DNA of 64,000 nt from Chloracidobacterium sp. (GTDB lineage Bacteria; Acidobacteriota; Blastocatellia; Pyrinomonadales; Pyrinomonadaceae), in contig JADJWM010000004.1 of assembly GCA_016716365.1 (NCBI GenBank), forward strand, positions 1 through 64,000. Reading direction: 5' to 3'. Of this stretch, positions 50,476-60,500 are shown one piece after another (position 1 is the first letter of the stretch; each line of letters starts with the position of its first letter). The notes beneath the pieces were generated by a model. It worked only from the letters and a program-made list of their open reading frames with translations, had not been told where the DNA came from and did not search any database. A program made the position numbers and the translations under genes.

Positions 50476-51279
50476 ATGAGATCAGTTCTCCTCGCAGTAG
50501 CGGTCCTTTTCGTTTTCGGCTGTTCCGATCCGCCGCCCGCGGGCGGTCCTGCCTCCGGGCCGCGTCAGCCGAATGCCGCCGATCGCGGTGACGAACTGAT
50601 CGCGGACTTTCGCAAACGCGACGCCGCCCCATTCAGGAAGACAAGGGTGCGGCTGACGACGACCGAGGGCGATAAGCAGGAGGTCTTTGAGGTCGACGTC
50701 TGGCGAAAGCAGTCCGGAAACGAGACAAGGACCTTGTCGCAAATAATTAAGCCTGTTGAAGATACGGATCTTGCATCGCTCGCCGTCGAGGTCGAAGGCC
50801 AGCCGACGAAGACGACCACTTATGTCGCGTCACGCGAGGAGTTCCGCGAGACCGACACCAACAAGATGTTCTTTGGCGGACTGACCGCTGGCGAACTGCT
50901 CGGGGAATGGGACAAATTCGATTTCGAGTTCGTCGGCGAGAAAGAACTCGATGGCCGACGCGGTTTCGAGGTCAAAGGGACCCTCAAGCCCGGCCGCTCA
51001 GGCGTCGTTTATATGATGACCATCCTGATGCGCGCCGATGATCTGGTGCCGGTCGAGCTCAAGCTTTATGATTCGACGGAACGGCACATTCGGACGTATC
51101 GGGTCGTCGAAGTCAAGACCGACCAGAGGGGGCCGTATCCTGCTCGGACCGAGGTCGAGAATCTGGTCTATAAGAATAGGACCGTTATCGAGGTGCTGAA
51201 CCGCGAGTTTCCCGATAATTTAGATGATTCGTTTTTCACCCGCGACAAGTTGAAAGAGATAGCGGCCGGTGGAAAATGA
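50476..51279 (+). CDS. LolA-like outer-membrane lipoprotein-sorting family lipoprotein
   Basis: A 267-residue lipoprotein (lipobox VFGCS, lipid Cys near residue 16). The mature part has a LolA/LolB-type half-barrel seen in the outer-membrane lipoprotein-sorting protein family: FEVDVWRKQSGNETRTLSQI, TTYVASREEFRETDTNKMFFGGLTAGELLGEWDKF and YMMTILMRADDLVPVELKLYD. Members bind lipid or lipoprotein acyl chains. Being itself a lipoprotein, it could be the acceptor of cargo moved by the adjacent LolD-type ABC exporter (inference). It is divergent from the ATPase with a 150-bp shared region. Confidence 0.82.
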   Translation: MRSVLLAVAVLFVFGCSDPPPAGGPASGPRQPNAADRGDELIADFRKRDAAPFRKTRVRLTTTEGDKQEVFEVDVWRKQSGNETRTLSQIIKPVEDTDLASLAVEVEGQPTKTTTYVASREEFRETDTNKMFFGGLTAGELLGEWDKFDFEFVGEKELDGRRGFEVKGTLKPGRSGVVYMMTILMRADDLVPVELKLYDSTERHIRTYRVVEVKTDQRGPYPARTEVENLVYKNRTVIEVLNREFPDNLDDSFFTRDKLKEIAAGGK

Positions 51280-51413
51280 CCACGCCGCGCTTCGTCGTTG
51301 CGGTCCATGAGACACGGATTCCGAAGTTGAAAAGCGGCCCAGACATCACGCCATTGCGTGCCTTTTAGGCTGGAGGAAACAAGCACTGGCGTGAGTTCTG
51401 GACCGTTACTTGG

Positions 51414-52634
51414 ATGAAAAATCTGCTCAAAAGGATCCTTCTAATTATTCTCGCCGTTTTGATAGCGGTGCAGGCCCCGTTCATTTATCGTCGATACAAG
51501 ATCGGGCAGCTGGCAAAAAAGATAGAAGAGCTGAACCAAAGCCGGACACCTCCCGCCCCCGATCAGAGGTTCAAGGAATACAAGGGCATCATTCACGCCC
51601 ACACCCACCTCGGCGGGCATAGTACGGGCAGTTTTGAGGAGATGATCGCGGCGGCGAATGCGAACGACCTCGATTTCGTGATACTGACCGAGCATTGGTC
51701 GGACACCATCGATACGTCGGCCATGACCCTGAACGGCATTTACGGGCAGACCCTGTTCATCGGCGGCAGCGAGATCGACACTGCCGATGCCGGAGACCGC
51801 TTTCTGATGATCCCTGGCAGCGGCGATGCCGCCTCCCTGAGAAAGGTCCCGACGGCCGCCGTGATCGACAAACTGCACGCAGAGAACCGGCTTGCATTTG
51901 TCACTTATCCCGAGAAGTTAAATTCCTGGAACGCTCAGTTTGACGGCATCGAGGTGTTCAGCCTTCACACGAACGCGAAGAAAATGAACCCGTTCACGGC
52001 GATCTTCGACGCGATCTGGTCCTTTCCCGCGTACCCGGAACTTATGCTCGCGACCTATTTCAAACGGCCGGAAGAGAACCTGAGAAAGTTCGATGAGATA
52101 GCCGCAAAACGAGAGATCAGCCTTTTTGCGGGGACCGACGCCCATTCCAATATCGGCGTCCATTTGTTCGGCGACGATGCGGGGAATAAGGGCTTGAAGA
52201 TCAAGATCGACCCCTACGCAACCATATTCCGGCTCGCCCGTCAGCATGTACTGATCGAAAGAGACAAACCGCTGACGAAAGAGAGCCTGGTTGAAGCCTT
52301 GAAGGCAGGCAGATCATACATAGGCTTGGACGTTATAGGTGATACGTCGGGATTTTCGTTCGAGTGCGTGTGTGGCGACGATCTGGTTCGCCTTGGGTCT
52401 GGACCGTCAGCCACCGGTTCGCAAAAGGGGTTGCTTCGGGGAACGTCCCCGAGCCGGTCCAGGTTTGTCTTGCTCAAGGATGGACAAACGGTTTTAGAAC
52501 GATCTGACGCACTCGAATTTACCCTGCCCGTTACAGAAACGGGTGCCTACCGCCTCGAAGTTTACCTCGATCAACTCGGCCCGCCCTTCGATAAAATGCC
52601 CTGGATAATCTCGAACCCCATCTACGTCCGCTAG
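51414..52634 (+). CDS. Membrane-anchored PHP-domain metal-dependent phosphoesterase
   Basis: A 406-residue protein with one N-terminal anchor (LLKRILLIILAVLIAVQAPFIY) and a PHP domain. Metal ligands are visible in GIIHAHTHLGGHSTGSFEEM, DFVILTEHWSD, GGSEIDT and SLFAGTDAHSNIGVHLFG. The C-terminal part after about residue 320 is a beta-rich domain. The anchor and the N-to-C order suggest a periplasmic phosphoesterase; the substrate is unknown. It starts 134 bp after the LolA-like gene and may share its transcript. Confidence 0.83.
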   Translation: MKNLLKRILLIILAVLIAVQAPFIYRRYKIGQLAKKIEELNQSRTPPAPDQRFKEYKGIIHAHTHLGGHSTGSFEEMIAAANANDLDFVILTEHWSDTIDTSAMTLNGIYGQTLFIGGSEIDTADAGDRFLMIPGSGDAASLRKVPTAAVIDKLHAENRLAFVTYPEKLNSWNAQFDGIEVFSLHTNAKKMNPFTAIFDAIWSFPAYPELMLATYFKRPEENLRKFDEIAAKREISLFAGTDAHSNIGVHLFGDDAGNKGLKIKIDPYATIFRLARQHVLIERDKPLTKESLVEALKAGRSYIGLDVIGDTSGFSFECVCGDDLVRLGSGPSATGSQKGLLRGTSPSRSRFVLLKDGQTVLERSDALEFTLPVTETGAYRLEVYLDQLGPPFDKMPWIISNPIYVR

Positions 52635-52648
52635 CAGAAATTTGTGAC

Positions 52649-53808
52649 TTACTTATTTCCTTTGGCTTGATTGTGCGTTTTGCAGAGCATCTGGCAGTTT
52701 ACGATGTCCGTGGTGCCGCCTTTGCTCCAGGCTGTGACATGGTCGGCATCCATTTCGGCGGGCGACCAGATCTTGCCCTTACTAGCGTCGTGCCCGAGAG
52801 CGCACAGCGGACAGTTGGACTCGCTCTTTGCCTTCGCCGCGGTCGTCTGCTTTTCGTAGACTGAAAGCTGGGTGGCGTCATCAAACAGGCGTACCTCCAG
52901 CAATTTAAAGTTCTTCTGTCCACCGAGGATGAACTCGAATATACCGCGCTTTTTCTTGACGTAGAGATCAGCGTACAGTCGATTCACGTCGGCAGATACC
53001 TTTTTCGAATCGTAGGACTGCAAGTGATATTCCTCGTAGAGCTTGCCCCATTCCAAGCCTTGCATCTCTTTCTTAACATCTTCGAAGACGGTTGAGACCC
53101 AGTCGATGACGCTGTTGAAGTAGGTCTTCAGTTCGTTGATGCTGTTGTCGTTGCGATGAGCGCTCATGTAGCCGCCGATGTCGCCTTTGCTCACCCACTC
53201 CAGAGCCCGCTCCAAGAACTCCTGCCGGTTTGCGCTGCCTTTGACATATGCGCTCCACATCTGAATGTTCGCGTTCTGGCTGTTGCTGAACTCGGCCTTG
53301 GCAAGCGTCACGAACGGACCGGAGTAAACGGCGTTGAGCAGTTCCTGATCGTTCAGCGGCACGCCCGCGATATTGATGGTCTTGAACCACTCTTTGATCT
53401 CGGTTTCCGTACCCTCGCACTCGTAGATCAGCAACGGCGAGCGAAGTACCCTTTCTCTCTGGTCGGCGGGCAGGCTGTCGAAGTTCTTCGGATTGCCGTC
53501 GTCCATTATTGCGAACTTGTTCGTAACGAACCGTCCGATGCTCGTGATCCGCTGCTGGCCGTCCAGCACCTCGAACTTGTCGTCCGCGACCTTGTTGAAA
53601 TAGATCAGCCCCAGCGGGTAACCCTTCAGCAGCGAGTGAATGACGGCCTGCTCCTTCTTTCCGCCGCCGTCCGAATAAATGTAGTTGCGCTGGTACTCGG
53701 GCTGAATGGTGAGCTTCCCGCCCAGCCCGAACAGCCCCTTGCCCTCCAACTGGTTGTACACGAACCCGTCGCATGCGGCGCTATGTTGGTTTTAAGTGTA
53801 GTCTTCAC
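52649..53808 (-). pseudogene. DUF262 + HNH endonuclease (GmrSD-like), frameshifted near its start
   Basis: A nuclease of about 385 residues. The DUF262 part (IQPEYQRNYIYSDGGGKKEQAVI, DDKFEVLDGQQRITS, KEWFKTINIAGVPLNDQELLNA) is followed by a C-terminal HNH zinc-finger nuclease (NCPLCALG, MDADHVTAWSKGG, CQMLCKTHNQAKGNK). The natural start is the GTG at 53808, which overlaps the methyltransferase stop (GTGA). That frame reads MKTTLKTNIA and then loses register; the frame of the main body resumes at ACDGFVYNQLEGKGLFGLGG. A one-base indel between 53790 and 53770 is therefore inferred. DUF262-HNH proteins are restriction-type nucleases, here with an EcoRI-family methyltransferase partner. Confidence 0.82.
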
Positions 53809-54630
53809 TCGTTGGCTCCTTGCGCGGGTATTTCCGGGCGACGGTGACGGATAAGAATGACGCGTTGCGACCCGCCGCTGTCGGTGCCGCCGCGAGAACG
53901 ATACGCGTTGATGAACTCTCGACCGAGAGTTCGGACCCCGATTTCACGCATCATCTCTCCATCATCAGCGTTTCCGATAATCTCGAATTGGTCTGGGTTG
54001 TACCTGTCAAGAAAAGAGACCGGGACGCCCATGACGCCTTCGAAGTCGCTGGGAATGGCGTCGCTGAATGGTACTTCGATTGCGTCAAAGTTGTAGTACC
54101 GATCATACGCCGCCTTACCCCTCAATTCCTTATGTTTACTGAACCTCAAACGCCTTCAGCGGGTAATGGTCAGGACGCGAAACTGGGTCGGGACAAGCGT
54201 GCAAGTCGGGGCCTGAGTTCAGGTCCAGGAGCGACATACTCCTGAAAAGGAGGGGGGTTGGGGGCGCGGGCGGGGGGGCGGGGGCGGGGGGGGGGGGGGG
54301 GGGGGGGGGGGGGGTGGCCGGTGGCGTCTTTGATGCGCCTGGCGATGGCCTGGTTTCTTTGCTTGCCGCGGTGTATTCCGGGAAAGGAGCCCTGACCAGC
54401 GTGGGCAGACGGAGGCCTAGCTTGTTGAAATTGGCCGCGAAGTATTTGAAAAAGTTGCTTTCGAACGGATCGTCGCAGTTACAGTACACGACCTTGCCGC
54501 GAAAGGTGTCCGGGTCGAACTCGAGATAAGCTTCGACCTCCTTCTGGATGTCGATGTACTGGGTATAGAACTCGTCCTGCTTCGCCGCTTTCGCCGCCGC
54601 GAGCCCTCGATTCATTGGCTTATTGCTCAT
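53805..54630 (-). pseudogene. EcoRI-family adenine-specific DNA methyltransferase, middle replaced by chimeric sequence
   Basis: The two ends of one methyltransferase are present. The N-terminal part (from the ATG 54630 to about 54411, 73 residues) reads RGLAAAKAAKQDEFYTQYID and NCDDPFESNFFKYFAANF. The C-terminal part (about 54149 to 53805, 114 residues) reads RFSKHKELRGKAAYDRYYNF and VPFSDAIPSDFEGVMGVPVS. Between them, the catalytic middle (with the expected NPPF/NPPY motif) is absent and replaced by unrelated sequence with a 29-G run. Family members are about 350-370 residues, so some 170 are missing. The stop couples to the DUF262-HNH gene. A real deletion cannot be excluded, but a misassembly is more likely. 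Confidence 0.78.
54150..54410. other. Chimeric segment with a 29-base poly-G run
   Basis: This 260-bp stretch interrupts the methyltransferase. It contains G-rich tracts from 54250 on, culminating in an unbroken run of 29 G at 54286-54314, unlike anything else in the window. Open frames through it give only Pro-rich or Gly-rich translation. Such runs are typical of low-quality read ends or assembly joins. I see no gene in it. Confidence 0.75.
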
Positions 54631-54997
54631 TCCCTGGGATTCTCCCGGCCATTCCTCTCCGGCATCGGGCAGTTAGATTATGCCATTTTGTTAAAAGGTG
54701 TGGCCCGGATCATTCACGATCCTCAGCCGTCTAAATATTACATTACCCTCCCAACACCGCAACGCCGGCACTCTTCGCCTTCCGCACCGCCGGACTAAGC
54801 CAGCATCGATATGTGTTTCATACATAAAATTCTTGACAAGCTATAAAACAGATGGCATCCTGTATGAAGCGACTGTCTGTTCTTTGAAAAAGCGAATTTT
54901 GGGCACGATGTGAGGGCCTGGATCGGTGAGCGTTGCAGGGTCGGCTTAATTGCCGTAAGTGAAGCGTTAGCAGATATTTACGTCTGATCGTGACGAT

Positions 54998-55116
54998 ATC
55001 GTCTCACTTGTTGGCTTTGCACTCCCAAGTGAGACGATTTCTTGCTATAAATGAAGTGGATAGTTCATTTAGGCCGTCTCACTTTGTACGCTCAACTGAG
55101 ACGATTTGAGACGACG
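54998..55116 (+). other. Pair of strong hairpins with repeated GTCTCA/TGAGAC motifs
   Basis: Within about 700 bp without a gene (54631-55330), hairpin 1 is a perfect 13-bp stem, ATCGTCTCACTTG (54998-55010) with CAAGTGAGACGAT (55026-55038), a 15-base loop and a following TTTCTTG. Hairpin 2, about 37 bp later, pairs CGTCTCA (55075-55081) with TGAGACG (55097-55103), with another TGAGACGACG at 55107. The string TGAGACGATTT occurs in both. Hairpin 1 is terminator-like. A TTGACA sits at 54833-54838 upstream without a convincing -10. The rest of the gap shows nothing else. Confidence 0.6.
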
Positions 55117-55330
55117 CCGGCCGCGGCCAACGCCGAAATCACCCCGCCGAAACTAAGGCCGTGTTTAATGTGAATACCCCGGCGGTCAACACGGCGATTG
55201 GATAAAGGCAAGGAAACTGATAGATTCGTGGCTGCGGTACATTGGGTTTGACCCGGCATTGGCAAACGATTCATTGGGCGCGAACATCCTAGTTGGACGT
55301 AATTATCAGAAAACGGATATTTTGAACCAG

Positions 55331-57415
55331 ATGAGACATTTCCTGCGACAACTTTCAACAATTGCGATTGTCGCGATCGCAGCTTCCGTGACAGCATACG
55401 CGCAAGGCCAGCGGACACCTCTTGACGTAACGCACTACCAGATCGACGTTCAACTGCTTTCGGCCGAGAACAAATTGGCTGCGACCGCGGACGTAACTTT
55501 TATCCCGCTTGAAGATACGCGGTCCGTGGCCTTTGAGATGAACGGTTCGCTCAAGATCGATTCCATCACACGTACGGACCGCCCGGCCCCCGTCGCCACG
55601 CCGAATCCGCGGACCCGCCCCGCCGCTCCAGCCCAACCGCAGGCAGCGATCACCTTCATTCAGGATCAGGTCGGGATCTCGGAACTTGGGCCGAGTGTCA
55701 GGATCGACCTTGGCGAAGTGGTCACGAAAGGGACGCCGGTGACCCTGCAATTCAAATATGCGGGCATCCTGAATACCCCAAGCGGCGGCCCTTTGTTGAC
55801 GAAGCGGTTGGCGTACGTAGGTGTTGATGAAGGCTATCTGATGTACGCGGCTCGCTGGTTCCCGTTCAACGATTATGCAGCCGACCGCGCGACCTCAGAG
55901 ATCACGATAACGGCCCCGGCCGGGCTTCAGGTCGTCGGAGTTTCGGACGTGCCGGCAACGGCGGCAGGCGGCAAGTTCAAATTCACCAAATCGAAGCCCG
56001 GGTTGATCGGGAACATCGCTTACGGCAAATTTCTTAACCGGTCGATGCGTGTCGGCGATTTCGAGGTGCAGTTCTATACCCGCCCCGGAAATGATGCCCT
56101 TGTGGCAAGTTACGGCGAAACCCTTGGCAAGGCTCTCGTTTTCTATGCCCAGAAGTACGGCCCCGCGGAGATGGGGAATCGGCTGATCGTTGCACAGATC
56201 GACGATGAAAGCCTGGATTTCTACTCGGCTCTCGGAATGCTCTTTGTTTCCAGCAGGCAGTTCGAACAATCCCGCCCGATAACGGAGGAAAGGCTTCAGC
56301 GCGAGGCGGCTTATCAATGGTGGGGCCTTACGGTCGGCCTCAAATCGTTTGACGATGCATGGCTGTCACAGGGCCTTGCCGAATACAGCGCGTTTTCGCT
56401 GCGGGAGAGCAATTTGAATGCGGCCCAGGCCGAGGCTTTGCGCCGCGAACTCCTTGAAAAGTCCCTTACGTTCGAGCAAACCGCGTCCCTGCTTCGGGCG
56501 CCGGCAAATCTTGACGACCAGTCGGTTGCGTATCAGTACATCATGTACGCAAAGGGGGCATTTGTTTACAAGCTTTTAAGGGATACGCTCGGAAGCCAGA
56601 AGTTCGACCAACTGCTCCGGACCTTCCTCCAGGAGTATCGTGGTAAGAACATTTCTATCGATGAATTCGAGAAGCTGGCTTCGCGGATCGCCGGCGACAA
56701 CCTTCGATATTTCTTTGCCCGCTGGGTCGAAGGAACTGGGGTCCCGGAGTTTTCAAGCGACTATCAGATAATCCGTACCCGCGGCGGCAAGTTCGTCGCC
56801 CGCGGCACGATCAAACAGAATTACGACAATCTGCGTTTGCCGGTGGATATCCAACTCCGCAGCGAGGGTGACGGCGGCCTGAAGACCGTTACCGTGCAGC
56901 TTGACGAAGCGACGGCCGACTTTAACATTGAAGCTGAAGGCAAACCGATCGCGGTGGTGATCGACCCAGGGTACAAGCTCCTCCGCATTTCCCCGGACCT
57001 GAGGGTCTCGTCGATCGCCCGCCGGGGCATCGAACAGTTCAAAGAGGGCAATTATGTTGAGGCCCAGGCTCAGTTCGAGGCGGCCCTCAAGCTTGACCGC
57101 TCGAATTCATGGGTCTATTACCATCTCGGCCTCTTGTTCCTTGAACAAAGGAATTACGACCTTGCGATCGATAACTTTAAGGCCGCACTCAGCGGCGATC
57201 TGAGCCCGACGTGGCTTTCGGTCTGGTCGAACATCAAGATGGGCAATGCCTACGACGCGAAGGGCGACCGGGCAAGGGCGGTCGCCGCCTATGGCCGGGC
57301 TCAGGGCATCGGCGATGATTATGATAATGCCCAGGAAGCGGTCAAGAAATATCAGGCTACTCCGTACGATCCCCGCGAGCCGAAAGCAACCGCCGTCGTA
57401 AAGGCGACGCAATAG
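55331..57415 (+). CDS. Degenerate M1-type peptidase with C-terminal TPRs, exported
   Basis: A 694-residue protein with a Sec signal peptide (LSTIAIVAIAASVTAYAQG). The mature part has the M1 aminopeptidase order: an N-terminal beta domain (VTHYQIDVQLLSAENKL), the catalytic-type domain and a C-terminal region with two or three TPR units (YVEAQAQFEAALKLDRSNSW, YDLAIDNFKAALSGD). The zinc site is lost: HExxH-x18-E is represented by REAAYQWWG at residues 324-332 and Q347, so both His and the third ligand Glu are replaced while the catalytic Glu is kept. It is probably a binding or scaffold protein rather than a protease. The ATG at 55331 follows the signal. Confidence 0.82.
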   Translation: MRHFLRQLSTIAIVAIAASVTAYAQGQRTPLDVTHYQIDVQLLSAENKLAATADVTFIPLEDTRSVAFEMNGSLKIDSITRTDRPAPVATPNPRTRPAAPAQPQAAITFIQDQVGISELGPSVRIDLGEVVTKGTPVTLQFKYAGILNTPSGGPLLTKRLAYVGVDEGYLMYAARWFPFNDYAADRATSEITITAPAGLQVVGVSDVPATAAGGKFKFTKSKPGLIGNIAYGKFLNRSMRVGDFEVQFYTRPGNDALVASYGETLGKALVFYAQKYGPAEMGNRLIVAQIDDESLDFYSALGMLFVSSRQFEQSRPITEERLQREAAYQWWGLTVGLKSFDDAWLSQGLAEYSAFSLRESNLNAAQAEALRRELLEKSLTFEQTASLLRAPANLDDQSVAYQYIMYAKGAFVYKLLRDTLGSQKFDQLLRTFLQEYRGKNISIDEFEKLASRIAGDNLRYFFARWVEGTGVPEFSSDYQIIRTRGGKFVARGTIKQNYDNLRLPVDIQLRSEGDGGLKTVTVQLDEATADFNIEAEGKPIAVVIDPGYKLLRISPDLRVSSIARRGIEQFKEGNYVEAQAQFEAALKLDRSNSWVYYHLGLLFLEQRNYDLAIDNFKAALSGDLSPTWLSVWSNIKMGNAYDAKGDRARAVAAYGRAQGIGDDYDNAQEAVKKYQATPYDPREPKATAVVKATQ

Positions 57416-57455
57416 TTGATATCGAGGAAGTGGCAGATGCCATCGTAAAAAAAGT

Positions 57456-57487
57456 AAGGCTGCTCAATGTACGTTGAGCAGCCTTTT
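57456..57487. terminator. Bidirectional intrinsic terminator
   Basis: AAGGCTGCTCA (57456-57466) and TGAGCAGCCTT (57475-57485) form an 11-bp perfect stem with an 8-base loop. Tracts of T follow on the plus strand (TTTT) and, on the minus strand, a seven-T run follows shortly after. It separates the convergent M1-like and TonB-receptor genes. Confidence 0.9.
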
Positions 57488-57512
57488 CCAGTCCCCCTTT
57501 GGATCAGTTATG

Positions 57513-60500
57513 TCAGAACCGGAATTTCGCCCGGAACTGGCCGACGCGAGGGCCGCCGATAGAGTTTGTGATCGTTCCGAAATCAGTCCCATCCTGAAGA
57601 TCGCTGTTGGGATTCGCGAAGTTGACCCGATTGAACACATTGAAGAGATCGAAACCGAGTTCGAAGCTCATACGTTCATTGATCTTCGTGCTCTTGGCAA
57701 AACTCAGGTCGAATCGATTCTGCGTCGGGCCGCGGAAGGTGTTCCTTCCAAGATTCCCGAACAGCCCGAACGCCGATGAGAAGCACGATCCGTCGATAAC
57801 GTTGAGGTTATTGGCGCTAGCTTCGGAGACAGCCTGAGATGCAGTGCAGTTGGTGTTCGGCCGCCCGAATCCCAACCGCAATAGCCCGCCGGCCCCGCGA
57901 GTGACGCTCGTATAATGGGCGGCGGTTTGTACCTCTGGTTCCGAGGCGAAGACCGTGAACGGCGTGCCCGACTGCGCCTGGAAGAATCCGGATATCGACC
58001 AGCCCTTTATGAAGGCGTTGTTCGAACGCCCGGTCGGTATTTCCCATACGAAATTCGTACTGAAACGATGAGTCCTGTCGAAATCGGACGGCCCGCGGTT
58101 GTTGTCAAGATCGTACGCGCTTCCCTGGGCAATGAACCCGACGTTCGGAACGTCCGGCTTTCCGCCGCCCGCAGTGCTTCCGGGGTCGCTTGACATTACA
58201 TCGAGGGACTTCGAGAACGTGTAGGCAACATTGAACTGTAGCCCGCTCGAGAGCCGTTTTGTCAGGCTGAACTGGCCGCCGTGATAGTCCGAATATCCCT
58301 TCGACTGGAGCAATAGCGCCTCCGGCACGTTGAAACCGAGGATCGGAACCCTTGCCTCGAAGTTGATCACCTGCCCGTTGGCGTTCGCAAGGTTCAGGTC
58401 GATCTGGCCGGTCACAGAATTCAGGAACCCGAACGCCCTGCCAAGCCCGCGTGCTCGTGCCGTAGATCCGGCATTCAATGGCCCGTTCGGCGAACCCGCG
58501 GCGAGATATGCCTGATTGAACCGTTCGTAGATGTGGTCCGGGTTGTTCGGATCGTTCATATCGAAGCCCTGGTTCAACGCCCGTGCGATGAGAAGATTCA
58601 CACCCTTGGTGCCGACATATCGCGCCTCGAACAGCAGGTCGCGGAAAAGCTCGTACTGGACGCCAAAATTCCATTGGTGAACATACGGAGTCCTGAGGTT
58701 GCGGTCGATCGCCCTAAACTCAAACGTTTCCGCGATATTTCCCCGCGTGCAGTTCGCTCCGGTCGTTGAATTACAGCCTGAGCCCTGCGGGGTTCCCCGC
58801 GAATCGACGTAGACCGGAGTATTGTCCCTGATCTGGTAGGTCCCGTTGGCTCCGGACGATCGCACGATCCGGAACGGAAGCCACTGGTTCAATGAAATGT
58901 TCGTGGGCACGCCGGAGAAAGCGGACACGATCGGCACATTGCCGCTCGGGACGGTTATCTCAACCTCTCGCAGGAACGGGTAGTTCGAGAATATCGTGTT
59001 GATAAATGCAGCAGACGGGCGGTCGTAGAAGATGCCGTAGCCGCCCCGAAAGACCAACTTATCCGTCGCCGCAAAAGCGAAACCGATCCTCGGAGCAAAG
59101 TTGTTCAGGTCCTGGCCGTTGAGAGTGTGCTTGTTGCCCGCCACGCGTGTGGCCGATGCGGCTCCGTCAACCACTGAAAGGCCGGTCTGGCTTACGTTGC
59201 TCGGCACCAGGAAGCCGGGACTCGGATTGTCGCATAATTCGTTTGTCCCGCCGGTCGCCGTAAAGCACGGCAGCCACGGTTCAAGATCGAAATTTCCGAT
59301 GAACCCGTTCTTCTCGGTCGGCCACATGAATAGTTCGTAGCGCAGCCCGGCATTCATCGTGAGCTTCCGGTTGATCTTCCAGTCACCGGAAAGGTATAGG
59401 CCGACATCCTTGAATCGAAACTGCTTGAACGTGATCCCGTACTGTGTGTCGGCCTCGGTCGCATTCCCGGTCAGAAGCTGAGTAAACGAATCGAATTTCT
59501 CGAACTCGGTAGCCTGCTCTTCCGGAAGATTGCTGTCGTACTGGTGGCTCTTGAATTCGCCGCCAAATTTGAGGCGAGGCTCTTGTAGTTCCAGCTCACA
59601 TTGTCGGCGATACTGAGCGTCACCTGTTTCCTTTGGTTGAACGAGTCATTCGGGCCGCCGAATGAGAAGTTGGCAATGTTGTTCCGGCCGATGAAATGGC
59701 CGAGCCGGGTCGTTGCCGGGCTGGAATCGAACAGTGAGGCCGGATTCTGGATACCGACGGCCTCATTGCTTAGTTCCGATGCCAGGAACGGATCGTCCAG
59801 CCGCCGAGTGTTGTTCAGGGAGTAGTAGCCGAACTTGACCTCGTTGATCCAGTTCGATGTAAAGACGTGCGTATCGCCGATCGACAGGGTCTTGTTCCGG
59901 TCGGCCCGCCGAAGCATGAACGGCGATGCAAGGCTGCTCGGGTCCGGGAATGGGTCGAGGCCGGGAAAGTCCGAATAGAAGAACGTGCCGCTGAGCGTGT
60001 TCTGGCTGGAGAGTTGGCCGTCAAGCCGTGCTGTGATCTGGTTCTGCCGGAACTCCGCCGGAATGACGTCGATGACCTCGACCAGGGGGTTGTTTCGCTG
60101 GAGCGTCCGGCTGGCAACGCTGGGGAAATTTCCGAACTGATAGCTGCCGGTCCCCGACTGATCAACAATGCCCAGAGCCGTGTAATTCGTGATCGAAGGA
60201 AGTACGAATCCGCCGGTCACCGGATTCCGGAGGTTGAATAGCCTGAAAGCGACATCGCTGATGTCGGACGCGGTTAGGCAATTCGATCCGGAGCAGCCGT
60301 TGAATTGATTGAACGCAGCTGCAATGGCCGCCGGAGACCTATCATCGCCGAGGGCGCTCAGGGCCATCGGAAGGACCGTTCGCGTCCTTGCGGTCGGTAC
60401 CAGGCCGGTCTTTGCATCGGTGAACTGGTATCCGCCGAAAAAAAAGAACCTGTCCTTGATGATCGGGCCGCCCAGTGTGAAACCCGTCTCGATGCGGTCG

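Noticed and set aside
54136..54630. Pro-rich C-terminus of the methyltransferase ORF
   Set aside because: Produced by translating the complementary C-run of the poly-G segment; not a real domain.
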